The notes below the pieces were generated by a model, which worked only from the letters and a program-made list of their open reading frames with translations, was not told where the DNA came from and ran no database searches. The translations under genes were made by a program, and so were the position numbers. A stretch of DNA of 64,000 nt from Candidatus Parcubacteria bacterium (GTDB lineage Bacteria; Patescibacteria; ABY1; UBA1558; GWA2-36-10), in contig JABHSK010000001.1 of assembly GCA_018669975.1 (NCBI GenBank), positions 124,001-188,000 on the forward strand. The letters run 5' to 3'. Shown piece after piece: positions 1 to 8,338 of this stretch (the first letter of the stretch is position 1; each line of letters starts with the position of its first letter).

Positions 1-130
1 TGTCGTGCAAACGATATGATCTAGAAAATGTTCTTCGAAATTGCACTGGCAGAATGAGACTGCTACCGGCCGAACCTGTGTTCAGGTGTAGTGAGAAGAA
101 AATGATAACTACATCCTGAAACTAATCGGA
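1..130. other. Unassigned left edge
   Basis: No complete gene is visible. On the plus strand one frame is open from the window edge to a TGA near 111, and the stretch ends in an intrinsic terminator. It could therefore be the 3' end of a short coding region or of a structured RNA; GTAGT/ACTAC near 90-115 can form a stem. A tmRNA is unlikely because there is no T-arm or CCA end. I cannot choose between these readings. Confidence 0.3.
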
Positions 131-143
131 GCAAAATAAAAAC

Positions 144-175
144 ACCCCGTACTCAAAGTGCGGGGTCTTCTTTTT
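144..175. terminator. Bidirectional intrinsic terminator
   Basis: A 10-bp GC-rich stem with a CAA loop (144-166) is followed by a T-rich tail on the plus strand and by TTTTTATTTT on the minus strand. It can end both the transcript entering from the left edge and rlmN on the minus strand. Confidence 0.8.
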
Positions 176-190
176 ATTTAAATTTATTTT

Positions 191-1189
191 TTACTTACAG
201 TTTTTCTTGTTGGCCAATTGACCACAGGCAGCATCTATGTCCTGACCAAAACTATAACGCTGGGTAACACCTACGCCCTCTTGCTCTAATACTTTTCTAA
301 AATCTTCAATAGCATTTTTATCTGAAGCCTTGTAAACATCCGTAGGATTATAAGCTATAAGGTTGACCATATATAATGGTTTCTTCATCAACTCCGCCAA
401 TTCTTTGGCCTGCTCTGGACTGTCATTGATACCCTTAATCATTAAATATTCAAACATTACCCTACGACCCGTTTTAATAATATATTTATCGACAGCCTTA
501 AATAAGTCCTTCATTGGAAAACGCTTATTGATAGGCATCAACTCGTTACGCAGTCTATCATTAGGGGCGTGTAAAGAAATCGCTAAATTAACTTGCATTT
601 TTTCATTAGCTAGCTTATCTATACCATTTAGCACTCCACTGGTAGATATAGAAATATGACGAGCACCAATACCCAAATCCTCATTAAGATATTTAATAGC
701 CTTGATAGTGTTATCATAATTTAAAAATGGCTCCCCCATTCCCATAACAACTACATTAGAAACTCGCTTGTCTTCTTCTTTGAGTATTCTAGAAAAAAAT
801 AACACCTGCTGCAACATTTCTTCTACTTCTAGGTTTCTTTTTAGACCCATCTTGCCAGTGGCACAAAATGTACAGGCTAAAGAACAACCTACTTGAGTAG
901 ATACACAAACAGTGTGCCGCCCGTCTTTGTGAGACAACATTACTGTTTCAATCTGCAAACCGTCAGCTAAAGTAATTAAAGCCTTGGTGGTTTTAGCATC
1001 TCGGGAAGCAAAAATCTGCCCATCTATTTCCAAAGGGCACTCTTTATTTAATTTTTCCTTGAAGTCCTTAGAAATATTTGAAGCTTCAGACCAATTACTA
1101 GCTAATTTCTTGAAGATAGCATCTTTAGCCTGTTGGATACGATATTTAGGCTGACCTTCTAATACTTTGTATAGTTTATTTAAATTCAT
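191..1189 (-). CDS. rlmN: 23S rRNA (adenine2503-C2)-methyltransferase RlmN
   Basis: Radical-SAM methyltransferase that methylates A2503 of 23S rRNA, and in the family also A37 of some tRNAs. The CxxxCxxC cluster motif GCSLACTFCATG lies at about residues 101-112. The two further cysteines used in the RlmN ping-pong mechanism are present at about C95 (HTVCVSTQ) and C322 (DIDAACGQL). The GMGEP SAM motif is near residue 150. At 332 aa it is a little short of the usual 350-390 aa. It is preceded 9 nt upstream by a Nudix gene on the same strand and followed by an intrinsic terminator. Identification is secure. Confidence 0.96.
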   Translation of the reverse strand: MNLNKLYKVLEGQPKYRIQQAKDAIFKKLASNWSEASNISKDFKEKLNKECPLEIDGQIFASRDAKTTKALITLADGLQIETVMLSHKDGRHTVCVSTQVGCSLACTFCATGKMGLKRNLEVEEMLQQVLFFSRILKEEDKRVSNVVVMGMGEPFLNYDNTIKAIKYLNEDLGIGARHISISTSGVLNGIDKLANEKMQVNLAISLHAPNDRLRNELMPINKRFPMKDLFKAVDKYIIKTGRRVMFEYLMIKGINDSPEQAKELAELMKKPLYMVNLIAYNPTDVYKASDKNAIEDFRKVLEQEGVGVTQRYSFGQDIDAACGQLANKKNCK

Positions 1190-1198
1190 CCTGTTTAT

Positions 1199-1630
1199 TT
1201 AGTTTGATTGTTTATACTTTAAAAAATTTTCTATTGTTTTGTCATAGTCCTCTCCCAAATCCAGCTTTAAAGCTTCTTCTGGTTTTATCCAAACATATTC
1301 TGTCAATTCATCTTTTTCTAAGACTACTTCTCCACCGTCAGACTGACAATAGATATCAAAATAAACAAAATGGGCTGGTCTTTCAAAATCTTTTGAATTA
1401 ATCAATTCACCATAAGCAAAGGTAGCTATATACTTTACATCTAGACCAGTTTCTTCTTTTGCTTCACGAACCAGGGCATCTTTGATAGTTTCTCCTATTT
1501 CAACATGTCCACCTGGTAAAACCCATTTATCACTCCATTTTGGTGATTTAGCTAAAAGTATTTCACTCTTATTATTTTCAATAACAGATGAACCTACTAC
1601 TTCTATACCTTTGGGAAAAATTTTATTCAT
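1199..1630 (-). CDS. Nudix hydrolase
   Basis: A 143-aa single-domain Nudix protein, expected to hydrolyse a nucleoside diphosphate linked to another moiety, probably in the cytoplasm. The Nudix box at about residues 41-63 reads GHVEIGETIKDALVREAKEE followed by TGL, with the Mg2+-binding REAKEE intact. The specific substrate cannot be read from sequence; MutT/NUDT-like proteins of this size act on oxidised dNTPs or nucleotide sugars. It lies just upstream of rlmN on the same strand and is probably cotranscribed. It is the last host gene before the interrupted tRNA-Thr. Confidence 0.9.
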   Translation of the reverse strand: MNKIFPKGIEVVGSSVIENNKSEILLAKSPKWSDKWVLPGGHVEIGETIKDALVREAKEETGLDVKYIATFAYGELINSKDFERPAHFVYFDIYCQSDGGEVVLEKDELTEYVWIKPEEALKLDLGEDYDKTIENFLKYKQSN

Positions 1631-1753
1631 AGTGTTTTTTAGTTTTTATGTATTCATTATATCAAAAAGCCCAGCAAATGCTAGGACTTAATGGTGGAGA
1701 GTACTGGATTGGTATGTTTTTGTCAAGAAAAAATAAACTTAACATTGACAAAA

Positions 1754-1774
1754 CAAAAAACACCCAAAAGGGTG
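1754..1774 (-). terminator. Terminator of the disrupted tRNA-Thr
   Basis: On the minus strand CACCC-TTTT-GGGTG is followed by TTTTTTG. It lies 3 nt past the CCA end of the tRNA-Thr 3' half, so it is probably the original tRNA terminator that stayed with the host flank. Confidence 0.7.
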
Positions 1775-1777
1775 AAA

Positions 1778-1822
1778 TGGAGCCGTCACGCAGACTTGAA
1801 CTGCGGACCCCTTCCTTACCAT
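1778..1822 (-). pseudogene. 3' half of host tRNA-Thr(GGT), cut by insertion
   Basis: Read on the minus strand this is the anticodon loop ATGGTAA, then GGAAG (anticodon stem 3' strand), variable loop, T-arm CGCAG/CTGCG, acceptor strand TGACGGC, discriminator T and encoded CCA. The sequence upstream is not a tRNA 5' half. The missing half lies at 30256-30292: its acceptor strand GCCGTCA pairs 7/7 with TGACGGC and its stem CTTCC pairs 5/5 with GGAAG. Joined at the shared loop, the halves give a normal 75-nt tRNA-Thr. The gene is split here and cannot work in this arrangement. Confidence 0.93.
1816..1822. repeat. Left attachment core (7-bp direct repeat)
   Basis: TTACCAT, identical to 30256-30262, is the anticodon loop of the split tRNA. 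In the rebuilt host site it is flanked by the anticodon-stem inverted repeat CTTCC/GGAAG, the usual layout for a tyrosine integrase using an anticodon-loop overlap region. An imperfect palindrome (1820-1846, arms CATAAATA/TATTTATG) starts at its element side. Confidence 0.85.
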
Positions 1823-1909
1823 AAATACACCTGGGGTATATTTATGATATTTGGTCTAATGTTAGCGCTAAATAGTAAGTTTATCGTATTTAATTTATAC
1901 CAGCCGGTG

Positions 1910-1919
1910 GACCTGTTTA
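1910..1919 (+). repeat. Possible integrase arm site, left
   Basis: GACCTGTTTA occurs here and in inverted orientation at 30185-30194, about 88 nt and 62 nt inside the two attachment cores. The pairing and distance fit arm-type recombinase sites, but a 10-bp match in AT-rich DNA is only moderate evidence. Confidence 0.4.
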
Positions 1920-1964
1920 CCAACCAGGAGCTCCGAAAAATACTGCTCTATTATTGTATCAAAT

Positions 1965-2909
1965 CTAGAGCATATCGTCCATGTTCAAATCCTCTATATC
2001 ACCTCTCATAGCATTACTAGGAATACAGCGTAAATAAGCCGCCGTCATACGTATATCTTTGTGTCCTAGAAGTTGTTTTATCTTCATAATATCTGAACCA
2101 TTGTTAATCAAATTTATAGCAAAAGAATGCCTAAATCTATGAACATGAAATTTAACACCTGATTCCTCTACTATTTTAGTCACAGTATTTTTTAACCCAT
2201 GCTCAGTAAACTTATTATCACTATTGTTTGATACAAAAAAATATTCTGTTTTATACCCTAGACTTTTACGCTCCTTTAAATAATCTTTTAAAATGCTAAT
2301 AAGCCTTCTGTTTAGAGGTATTACTCTGTTTATTTTTGATTTTGAAATCTCAGCCCTAACTGTCAATTCTTCTATATCAAAGTTAAAATCTATTAACTTT
2401 AAGCCTAATAACTCACTTTTCCTTATTCCTGTGTATAAAAATAGATTAAAAATAGCCGTATTTCTCTTTCTTACCAAATTATTAATCCAATCTATATTTA
2501 TAACAATTGCTGAAAATATTTTATCCAGATCTTTTTTTTGGATAAATTTTTTGTCAGCATACTCTACATTTGGACACTTGATTTCTTTAAAAGGATTTTC
2601 CTTTATTTTCTTGTGTTTTTCCAGCCATACCATAAAAACATTTAACTTTGACCAATACGTAGCTGTTGTACTTCTTTTTATTCCAGTTTTAATCTCTCCT
2701 CTACCAACTTCTCTTTCTCTTTGTTCTAGTCTTTTAAAAAATTTAACCATGGTTTCAGCTGATAAATCAGCCACTGTTACGCCAGGATTTAGTTTTAGAA
2801 ATAAATTAAATGCGCCAACATAGCCTCTGATAGTAGTATCAGATAATTTACCGACATATTTACATTCTTCAATAAAATCTTGGTGTAAAAGTTTTAAATT
2901 TTTCTTCAT
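1965..2909 (-). CDS. Tyrosine recombinase/integrase 1
   Basis: A 314-aa tyrosine recombinase. The N-terminal SAM-like core-binding region is about residues 5-115 and the catalytic domain about 135-300. Catalytic residues are visible: Arg163 in YTGIRKSELLGL, His257/Arg260 in HVHRFRHSF, His283 in LGHKDIR, and nucleophile Tyr292 in TAAYL. It lies about 140 bp inside the left attachment core, so it is a candidate for the enzyme that integrates and excises the element. A second recombinase sits near the right end, and sequence alone does not tell which one recognises this att site. Small zinc-ribbon and hypothetical genes follow upstream. Confidence 0.92.
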   Translation of the reverse strand: MKKNLKLLHQDFIEECKYVGKLSDTTIRGYVGAFNLFLKLNPGVTVADLSAETMVKFFKRLEQREREVGRGEIKTGIKRSTTATYWSKLNVFMVWLEKHKKIKENPFKEIKCPNVEYADKKFIQKKDLDKIFSAIVINIDWINNLVRKRNTAIFNLFLYTGIRKSELLGLKLIDFNFDIEELTVRAEISKSKINRVIPLNRRLISILKDYLKERKSLGYKTEYFFVSNNSDNKFTEHGLKNTVTKIVEESGVKFHVHRFRHSFAINLINNGSDIMKIKQLLGHKDIRMTAAYLRCIPSNAMRGDIEDLNMDDML

Positions 2910-2923
2910 ATAAGCTAATTTAA

Positions 2924-3283
2924 TTACTCACTAGTGTTAGATGTTTTTGTCTGCTTACTATTCTCTATCATTCCCTTGTATTTTCTACACCTATACTCAA
3001 GATTTAAACACGTTCTACAGCCCAAAATATGGCTTATAGGGTGTTTATATAGCTTACCTACCCTTTTATTACACATAGGACATTTAAACCAATATCTCAG
3101 CCCCTTATAGTTAGTCTTACTAGTATCTAAATCAATATTTAAACCTTCTAATTCAAGCTGAGAATTGATAATTAGCTCTTTCATCCCCGCTCTAACTTGT
3201 TTTAAATAATTAGAAATATTTATCTGAACACACTGATCAACTATATATTTTTTTCCTAAATTATTTGGGTTCAATGTTCTCAT
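2924..3283 (-). CDS. Small zinc-ribbon protein
   Basis: About 119 aa when started at the Met of MRTLNPNNLG. A longer upstream start is possible but would overlap the next gene by about 90 nt instead of 23. Two CxxC pairs (FKCPMCNKR and GCRTCLNLEYRC) about 26 residues apart form a likely zinc ribbon. Integrase-linked genes of mobile elements often encode small proteins with this arrangement, but I know of no established function. It lies 15 nt upstream of integrase 1 and is probably cotranscribed with it. Confidence 0.75.
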   Translation of the reverse strand: MRTLNPNNLGKKYIVDQCVQINISNYLKQVRAGMKELIINSQLELEGLNIDLDTSKTNYKGLRYWFKCPMCNKRVGKLYKHPISHILGCRTCLNLEYRCRKYKGMIENSKQTKTSNTSE

Positions 3284-3932
3284 TTTCTTGTGTTTGATGA
3301 TTATTAAATTGTTGATTCTGAGCAATAAAAGCATTTTTAGTTTTAACATTAACTTTTAGCTCTGGTTGTTTCATCTGCCTTAATGTTTCTAGAGCGGTAA
3401 TAAAATGTCTATTAGCCCTATCAACTTCTTTGCCCATAACAGATATATAGTTATTAAGGAGGGCTGTTGTGTAATCCTTACCCGATGAATTAATCAATAG
3501 CTTTGTTAAAGATAAATTTCTAGCATAAGCGCCAATAACCATATCTACCAATGCTTTTTCACTATAAGTCTTACAATTATATTCTTTGATTAACTCCCTT
3601 CTTAAATTGATTATCAACCCTCTATATCTTACCTCTACTGATTCAACCATTGATAAATTATTCTCTATTCCGTAATCAATATTAAATTGAGATATTAAGC
3701 TTATCTCTTCCTCAGTTAAATCTTTAATCTTTTTGCCCTCTATATTAAGTTTTGGCATTACACGCTTACTTAATTGATCTAGAGTATTTTTGGGGTCACA
3801 ATCAGTGTACCCATATTTTAATAAAAAATCTTTGGTTTCTTTACATACTTCTTCATCGCCTATCTTTCTATCCCATTCTTCTAGTTCTTTCTTTTTACTA
3901 ACAGATGATTGTTTAGTTTTGTTTTTTGACAT
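3261..3932 (-). CDS. Hypothetical mobile-element protein
   Basis: A 223-aa, mostly helical, soluble protein with a charged Lys/Glu-rich N-terminus and an Asn/Gln-rich tail. No catalytic motif is visible. The central part (about residues 100-190) contains a long amphipathic helix pattern ending in HFITALETLRQMKQPELKV, a segment type seen in small accessory proteins near integrases. It overlaps both neighbours by about 20 nt, which indicates one operon with the zinc-ribbon and integrase genes. A small-terminase-like or DNA-binding role is possible but not supported by a motif. Confidence 0.7.
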   Translation of the reverse strand: MSKNKTKQSSVSKKKELEEWDRKIGDEEVCKETKDFLLKYGYTDCDPKNTLDQLSKRVMPKLNIEGKKIKDLTEEEISLISQFNIDYGIENNLSMVESVEVRYRGLIINLRRELIKEYNCKTYSEKALVDMVIGAYARNLSLTKLLINSSGKDYTTALLNNYISVMGKEVDRANRHFITALETLRQMKQPELKVNVKTKNAFIAQNQQFNNHQTQENENIEPK

Positions 3933-4179
3933 ATCTTTGTCTTTCTAATCTTTTATTTATATATTTCAGCATATCACCTGACTTCTCATTTTCTTTTATA
4001 AAATAATCAAATAGAGCTTCCGTAACTCTCAAAGCCATAATATTTTCTTTTATATCAGATACTCCTAATCCAACTTCACTGTTTTCCCAATTTTTTATTA
4101 CTTCTCTATGGCCCGCCATTATAAGGTCAGAGCTATCCTGTTTAATTTGCTCTATTGTTTCTTTTGATACATCTTTCAT
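3913..4179 (-). CDS. Hypothetical protein, 88 aa
   Basis: Small acidic-basic mixed helical protein with no cysteine pairs and no membrane segment. I do not recognise it. It overlaps the downstream gene by 20 nt and sits 15 nt from the upstream one, within the element's left-end operon, so it is probably translated. The C-terminal KRLERQRYVKKQ is strongly basic and could contact nucleic acid. Confidence 0.65.
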   Translation of the reverse strand: MKDVSKETIEQIKQDSSDLIMAGHREVIKNWENSEVGLGVSDIKENIMALRVTEALFDYFIKENEKSGDMLKYINKRLERQRYVKKQN

Positions 4180-4194
4180 AGTTTTATTATTTAA

Positions 4195-4575
4195 TTATAA
4201 TTCTTTTTCTAATTGCTCTAAGGACATAATATCAATTCCTTTCATCTTGTCTTCATGTTGCTGGTCTTTAAATTCCCTTATCGCCTTAGACCATTTATCA
4301 TATTGTATAGGGCAAGCAGAGACTTCAAGATATATTCCCCTACTTAAATCTGCTTTTGCTTCTTGAAATTGGGCATTTATTTCTTCTCTGCTCCCATAGA
4401 AGCGAACATCTAGCAAAATATCATTTCCTTTATTTGGTTTATAAAGAAATCCGATCAATTTTGTTTTGATATATTGAATATCATCTTTAATACAAATGGC
4501 GTCTTTCGCTACAAGTAATTTTTCTTCCCAGCCTATTGAATATTTTTCTTTAAATTTAAGTATTTCGTCTTCCAT
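4195..4575 (-). CDS. Hypothetical protein, 126 aa
   Basis: Soluble protein of alternating beta and helix character with no recognisable motif. It starts inside the end of the replication-initiator-like gene (20-nt overlap) and belongs to the same operon. One possibility is an accessory replication factor, from position alone. Confidence 0.65.
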   Translation of the reverse strand: MEDEILKFKEKYSIGWEEKLLVAKDAICIKDDIQYIKTKLIGFLYKPNKGNDILLDVRFYGSREEINAQFQEAKADLSRGIYLEVSACPIQYDKWSKAIREFKDQQHEDKMKGIDIMSLEQLEKEL

Positions 4576-5284
4576 ATTTCTGTATTAATCTATTATTTAA
4601 ATCTTCTATTTCTTCTTGTTCTGATTTAGGTTTATTCTTTAGCCGAGCAGTTATTTTATCTATTTTCCTATAAAGAGCGCTGGGGCTTTCAATTATATAC
4701 GGATATTCTTCAAAACTATTAGCTTGTTTGGCAAACTCAAGAAGCTTGGTCTTATCCCCAAACCTTTTAAGGAGTTTCTCAATATCTTTGTAGAGTGATT
4801 TATTATAGGAAACCCTATAATCAAATACTAAAGAAAGTTGTAATAGAATGTTGTTATATAATATATTATTGTCATTATTATCATTCTTGTTTATCGGAGT
4901 GCTTCTCTGATGCTTCTCTGGTGCTTCTCTGGTGACATCTGTAGTGCTTTTGATGTCATAATAGTAGTTATTAAGTGTCTGAAAATAGTCATATTTGAGG
5001 ACTTTAATGGTAACGCCTCTAGTGCTTCTTACAGTGCTTACCATTCCCATATCCTTTAACCAACGTATACATTTCTTTATTTGGTCTGGTGTAGCCTTTG
5101 TAGATTCTTGAATCCAACTGTACTTCATAAAGCCATAACCTCTTTTAAACTGTTTAACATCCTTGTGGTTTACCCGATTCACTATATAAAACCAAATCTT
5201 AAACCATTTATCAGGTTTGTTATAAAAAATATCACTTTCACTTGTTTTTCTTGCCCAGATCGTGGCCCCACCTTTAATTTTCAT
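4556..5284 (-). CDS. Replication-initiator-like / DnaD-like winged-helix protein
   Basis: A 242-aa protein whose N-terminal 110 residues look like the winged-helix domain of phage and plasmid replisome organisers: KWFKIWFYIVNRVNH, a basic region, then SWIQESTKATPDQIKKCIRW as the likely recognition helices. A short Asn/Asp-rich linker (about 130-145) leads to a helical C-terminal region resembling DnaD-like tails. The family usually loads helicase at an element origin. This suggests the element can replicate after excision; I found no clear iteron array. The family assignment is from pattern only. Confidence 0.6.
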   Translation of the reverse strand: MKIKGGATIWARKTSESDIFYNKPDKWFKIWFYIVNRVNHKDVKQFKRGYGFMKYSWIQESTKATPDQIKKCIRWLKDMGMVSTVRSTRGVTIKVLKYDYFQTLNNYYYDIKSTTDVTREAPEKHQRSTPINKNDNNDNNILYNNILLQLSLVFDYRVSYNKSLYKDIEKLLKRFGDKTKLLEFAKQANSFEEYPYIIESPSALYRKIDKITARLKNKPKSEQEEIEDLNNRLIQKYGRRNT

Positions 5285-5295
5285 ATAAATTTAAT

Positions 5296-5538
5296 TTACT
5301 TTTTATTAGAAAAGAGCATCTGCCGCAAAGTCTTTAAAGCTTCATCATAATCCTTGATATTCCCCTTAAGATCACCATTGATGAAAGCTGTTAATGTTTC
5401 TTGAGCTGCCCCATTATCGCTAAAAATGAACCACCCTACGCCATCCTCCCAAATAACATCTATTAGCTTATAATTTTGTGATTTAAGTAATGCTGAGTAA
5501 CTAAGGTCTTTAAGTCTCAGATCTTTTTTCTTCTTCAT
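5296..5538 (-). CDS. DUF5659-like small protein
   Basis: An 80-aa protein. The layout (Leu-rich start, YKLIDVIWEDGVGWFIFSDN, then an aromatic/helical end with YDEALKTLRQMLFS) resembles small DUF5659-type proteins of mobile elements, whose function is unknown. It lies 11 nt upstream of the replication-initiator-like gene and overlaps the start of that operon's next small frame by 29 nt. Confidence 0.6.
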   Translation of the reverse strand: MKKKKDLRLKDLSYSALLKSQNYKLIDVIWEDGVGWFIFSDNGAAQETLTAFINGDLKGNIKDYDEALKTLRQMLFSNKK

Positions 5539-5662
5539 TTTTTTCTATATTACTATTTAAATCTTCGACGCGAAGCAACTGGGACAAAGCTAAAAATATA
5601 AGCCTCTCTCTATCTTCAGGCTTTTTATTAGATTCTATATATTGTGTTTGAAATTCGTTCAT
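5510..5662 (-). CDS. Small hypothetical protein, 50 aa
   Basis: A 50-codon frame from ATG at 5662 to TAA at 5510. The product begins MNEFQTQYIESNKKPEDRER and ends in an acidic, Lys/Glu-rich tail. It overlaps the DUF5659-like gene by 29 nt, the coupling seen elsewhere in this operon. The first half looks like a helix of a small DNA-associated protein. Support is composition and position only. Confidence 0.5.
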   Translation of the reverse strand: MNEFQTQYIESNKKPEDRERLIFLALSQLLRVEDLNSNIEKNEEEKRSET

Positions 5663-5787
5663 AAAAAATTAAGCTTCTTTATATTATGAACTTTACAGCA
5701 CCTAAAAGAATATGTTGAATAAAGAAAAATACAAAAAAAGCGGCTAATATAAGCCACTTAAAATTCGCTATCCACTCTACCTATTTT

Positions 5788-6588
5788 TTATTCTATTAAT
5801 TCTAAATTTAAACTAAATGCTTTACCTTTTTGTTCTGGTATAATCAATTGATTATAGCCTGTTCTATCATTAATATCTTTTTTTAATTCCGACAATTTGC
5901 CTTTCCAAGAAGGACAATGTTGTTGTACATATTTATTTGCTTTATGGTTATAATAAATATTATCTTCATTATAATTTTTGAATATATATTCTGCTAACCT
6001 ACATTTAGCAGCACCTCTCTTAAAAGACATCTTTTTGTTAGCTTTAGTTATAACTGTGTAATAATCTTCAGTCTCTTTAATTTTAAAAGGTAATGATTCA
6101 TCTTTATCCATTTTTTCAAGGCTATCCATTATGAGATTGTGAAGCTTTTGTATATTATAGAGGTCATCTTTCAACTCCTTCTCCGAAAAACTGGAAAAAC
6201 TTTGGGTAGAAAGAGCAGACTCAAATTCTTTCTTTGTTTCCTCTACTTCATCAATAACCACTTCTTTAAGTGTCTTAAAGTATGCCTTATATAACCCTAG
6301 CTCCTTTTCTAAACTTTTTGACATAAATGAAGGGGGTTGTGGCTTGCTCTTTCTATCGATAGCCCTAGCTAACTCGCCACCCATATAGAACCTTAATAAT
6401 AATTCTAGGGTGGCTTTATATATTTGACCATCAAAAAAAAGTTTTTGAATTATATCACCAGTAATTTTGTTCCTACAAATATAGTCTATATAATCACTTT
6501 CAATAAAAACGAAATAATAAGTATCATCTTTATATTCTTTTAGTGCTTGAAAACGTCTTTCTAGACTTTCTTTTGTTAAATTATTCAT
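5788..6588 (-). CDS. Hypothetical protein with possible C-terminal DNA-binding fold
   Basis: A 266-aa cytoplasmic protein I do not recognise. Residues about 75-160 are strongly helical and charged, consistent with a coiled coil. The C-terminal 90 residues (about 170-266) have a basic, helix-rich pattern with KKDINDRTGYNQLIIP, which could be a winged-helix-like domain. It is the first gene upstream of the integrase/replication operon and is separated from the secreted protease by a terminator, so it may be the operon's regulator. This is inference. Confidence 0.6.
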   Translation of the reverse strand: MNNLTKESLERRFQALKEYKDDTYYFVFIESDYIDYICRNKITGDIIQKLFFDGQIYKATLELLLRFYMGGELARAIDRKSKPQPPSFMSKSLEKELGLYKAYFKTLKEVVIDEVEETKKEFESALSTQSFSSFSEKELKDDLYNIQKLHNLIMDSLEKMDKDESLPFKIKETEDYYTVITKANKKMSFKRGAAKCRLAEYIFKNYNEDNIYYNHKANKYVQQHCPSWKGKLSELKKDINDRTGYNQLIIPEQKGKAFSLNLELIE

Positions 6589-6644
6589 ATCATTTACATA
6601 TAATTTACCTTAATCCTATATTTTATTCACAAATTGGTCAAACT

Positions 6645-6668
6645 AAAAAACCACCCTATTAAGGGTGG
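6645..6668 (-). terminator. Intrinsic terminator after the secreted protease
   Basis: CCACCCT/AGGGTGG stem followed by TTTTTT on the minus strand, 13 nt past the protease stop codon. Confidence 0.75.
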
Positions 6669-6680
6669 CTTTTATGGTAT

Positions 6681-8138
6681 TTAATATTTATACTCAATAT
6701 TTTGAATATTCTGTATAATACCCTGATTAGCATAAACACCTTGTTGTACCCACGTTGGCTGACCTAAAACACAAAGAGTATCATTGATTTCTGCTAAAGC
6801 GAGTCCACCAGAATTTCCAGCATCTATTGAGGTAGTGGTGAAATATTCAGTATAAGGAAGGCTGGCGTGTACATTTAGATAGCCACTTATAATACCTGTT
6901 GTAATAATTTTAGAGACCTGTGGTATTGGGATTGGTATACCCTCTTTTATCTTACTAGTCATACCAGAGGCAGGATAACCAATAACGAATACATTAGTAA
7001 CCATTGGTGTAGATTCTTGGCAATAAGAAGTAGAAGAGAGACTAACTATGTAATTAAGTTCAGAAATTTCAGCAAATTGTGCGTGTATGCTTTCTAAGAT
7101 TTCAGGGGTGTCGGTTATATAGTGTCGTTTTTCCATAAGTTCTAATAAGGCAAAATCGGTATAGTCATTGAACTTAGAATATGAGGGTCCATCGGTACGG
7201 TACCATCCAATAATCTTGTTGTCTGCTGTATAGACACCAGCATTACAGTGAGAAAAATCAGGATCATCTATTACGTGGTGATTTGTTGCGACGAAATATT
7301 TAATAGGTCCAGTTGTTTCTATCTTAGTCTTATAAAGATACCCACTGCCATTACCAAACTCTTCTTCGCCAGTAGTAGTATCACGGTAGCATTCAAGGCG
7401 AACAACAGCTGACAGAAAATCATTAACTGTTAATTTTTGATTAGTATTAACGGTGGTTTGTGGTTGAGATGATTTATAGTTAACAGTCGTTAATGTATTT
7501 ATTTTACCTGAAAGAGCAGGGCCTAAAGGGTAAGTAGATATAGTATCTAACTCTAAAATATTGTCAGCTGTGAGATTATTGTAACTGAGAGAGTTAACAT
7601 CAAAAGCACGTCGTTTACCCTCTTCAATATAGTAATAAGTATTTCCAGTTTTTACGACAGTTCCCGTAGGTAGTGTATTACTTAATTCTGGACCAATAGT
7701 GTAGCTAACACTAAAAAACCCCGGTAAAACATCTTGGACTAGGGTGTACCAAGTAGGGCCATAGAGATTTTCAGCTGTCTGTGCATCCTTTAACCAACGA
7801 ATGATACCACCAGGCTCCACACCGTAAATTTTAGCTGTATCTGAATGAGTGATAAGTCTTACTCCTCCACGATAGGGAACTGTTCCACCATCTGGGTATT
7901 CATCTAATACACTTAAACTTACTTTTTTCACATTGTCAAAGTTTTCATACCAAGTAAAATAGGTTTTACTGTCTGGAAAAATATACTTTTTTCCGTCAGA
8001 GCCTATATAATAGACAGTAGCTGCTTCCACTCCCTCTCTAGCAATAAGAGCTCCCGCTGAATAAGTTGCTGCTTCTACTTTATAGAAATTAGGAAGTACT
8101 AATAGTAGAAACAGACTAATAATAAACAATTTTTTCAT
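6681..8138 (-). CDS. Secreted trypsin-like serine protease with N-terminal surface repeats
   Basis: A 485-aa exported protein with an N-terminal signal peptide (KKLFIISLFLLLVLPNFYKV). Residues about 25-215 hold three copies of a short module with YYIGSDGKKYIFPDSKTYFT and related versions (GGIIRWL, YYYIEEGKRRAF), a repeat common in exported proteins of small-cell bacteria. Residues about 235-480 form a chymotrypsin-fold protease: His in FVATNHHVID, Asp in YTDFALLELM, and Ser in DAGNSGGLAL. It may cleave proteins at the cell surface. It has its own terminator. As cargo of a mobile element it may affect contact with a host or competitor cell, which is inference. Confidence 0.82.
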   Translation of the reverse strand: MKKLFIISLFLLLVLPNFYKVEAATYSAGALIAREGVEAATVYYIGSDGKKYIFPDSKTYFTWYENFDNVKKVSLSVLDEYPDGGTVPYRGGVRLITHSDTAKIYGVEPGGIIRWLKDAQTAENLYGPTWYTLVQDVLPGFFSVSYTIGPELSNTLPTGTVVKTGNTYYYIEEGKRRAFDVNSLSYNNLTADNILELDTISTYPLGPALSGKINTLTTVNYKSSQPQTTVNTNQKLTVNDFLSAVVRLECYRDTTTGEEEFGNGSGYLYKTKIETTGPIKYFVATNHHVIDDPDFSHCNAGVYTADNKIIGWYRTDGPSYSKFNDYTDFALLELMEKRHYITDTPEILESIHAQFAEISELNYIVSLSSTSYCQESTPMVTNVFVIGYPASGMTSKIKEGIPIPIPQVSKIITTGIISGYLNVHASLPYTEYFTTTSIDAGNSGGLALAEINDTLCVLGQPTWVQQGVYANQGIIQNIQNIEYKY

Positions 8139-8175
8139 AGATTTAATTTAAATTTTAATATCTTTAGTATAACAA

Positions 8176-8203
8176 AAAACTGCTTGTTTATAAAGCAGTT
8201 TTT
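8176..8203. terminator. Intrinsic terminator (either strand)
   Basis: AAAACTGCTT/AAGCAGTTTT stem around a short AT loop, with T runs on both strands, between the propeller fragment and the protease gene. Confidence 0.65.
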
Positions 8204-8300
8204 TATCAGGGGCAATATATAAATGAACTATAATAATAATTCTATTTCATGCCTTAAAAGTGTGGGTTGGTGTCCCTAATACCAATTAATTAGAGTACAC

Positions 8301-8323
8301 AAAAACCACCCGTTAAGAGTGGT
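8301..8323 (-). terminator. Intrinsic terminator after the propeller fragment
   Basis: ACCAC-containing stem with loop TTAAC followed by GGTTTTTG on the minus strand, about 15 nt past the end of the fragment. Confidence 0.6.
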
Positions 8324-8338
8324 CTTTGTTAAAATAAA

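Noticed and set aside
1..130. tmRNA or RNase P 3' end at the left edge
   Set aside because: GCAAACGAT near position 7 resembles a tmRNA resume codon, but a stop follows after five codons and no T-arm or CCA end is present. RNase P similarity is too weak to call.
1691..2011. Plus-strand 106-aa open frame through the tRNA-Thr 3' half
   Set aside because: It runs antisense through the tRNA fragment and the terminator and into the end of integrase 1; chance frame.
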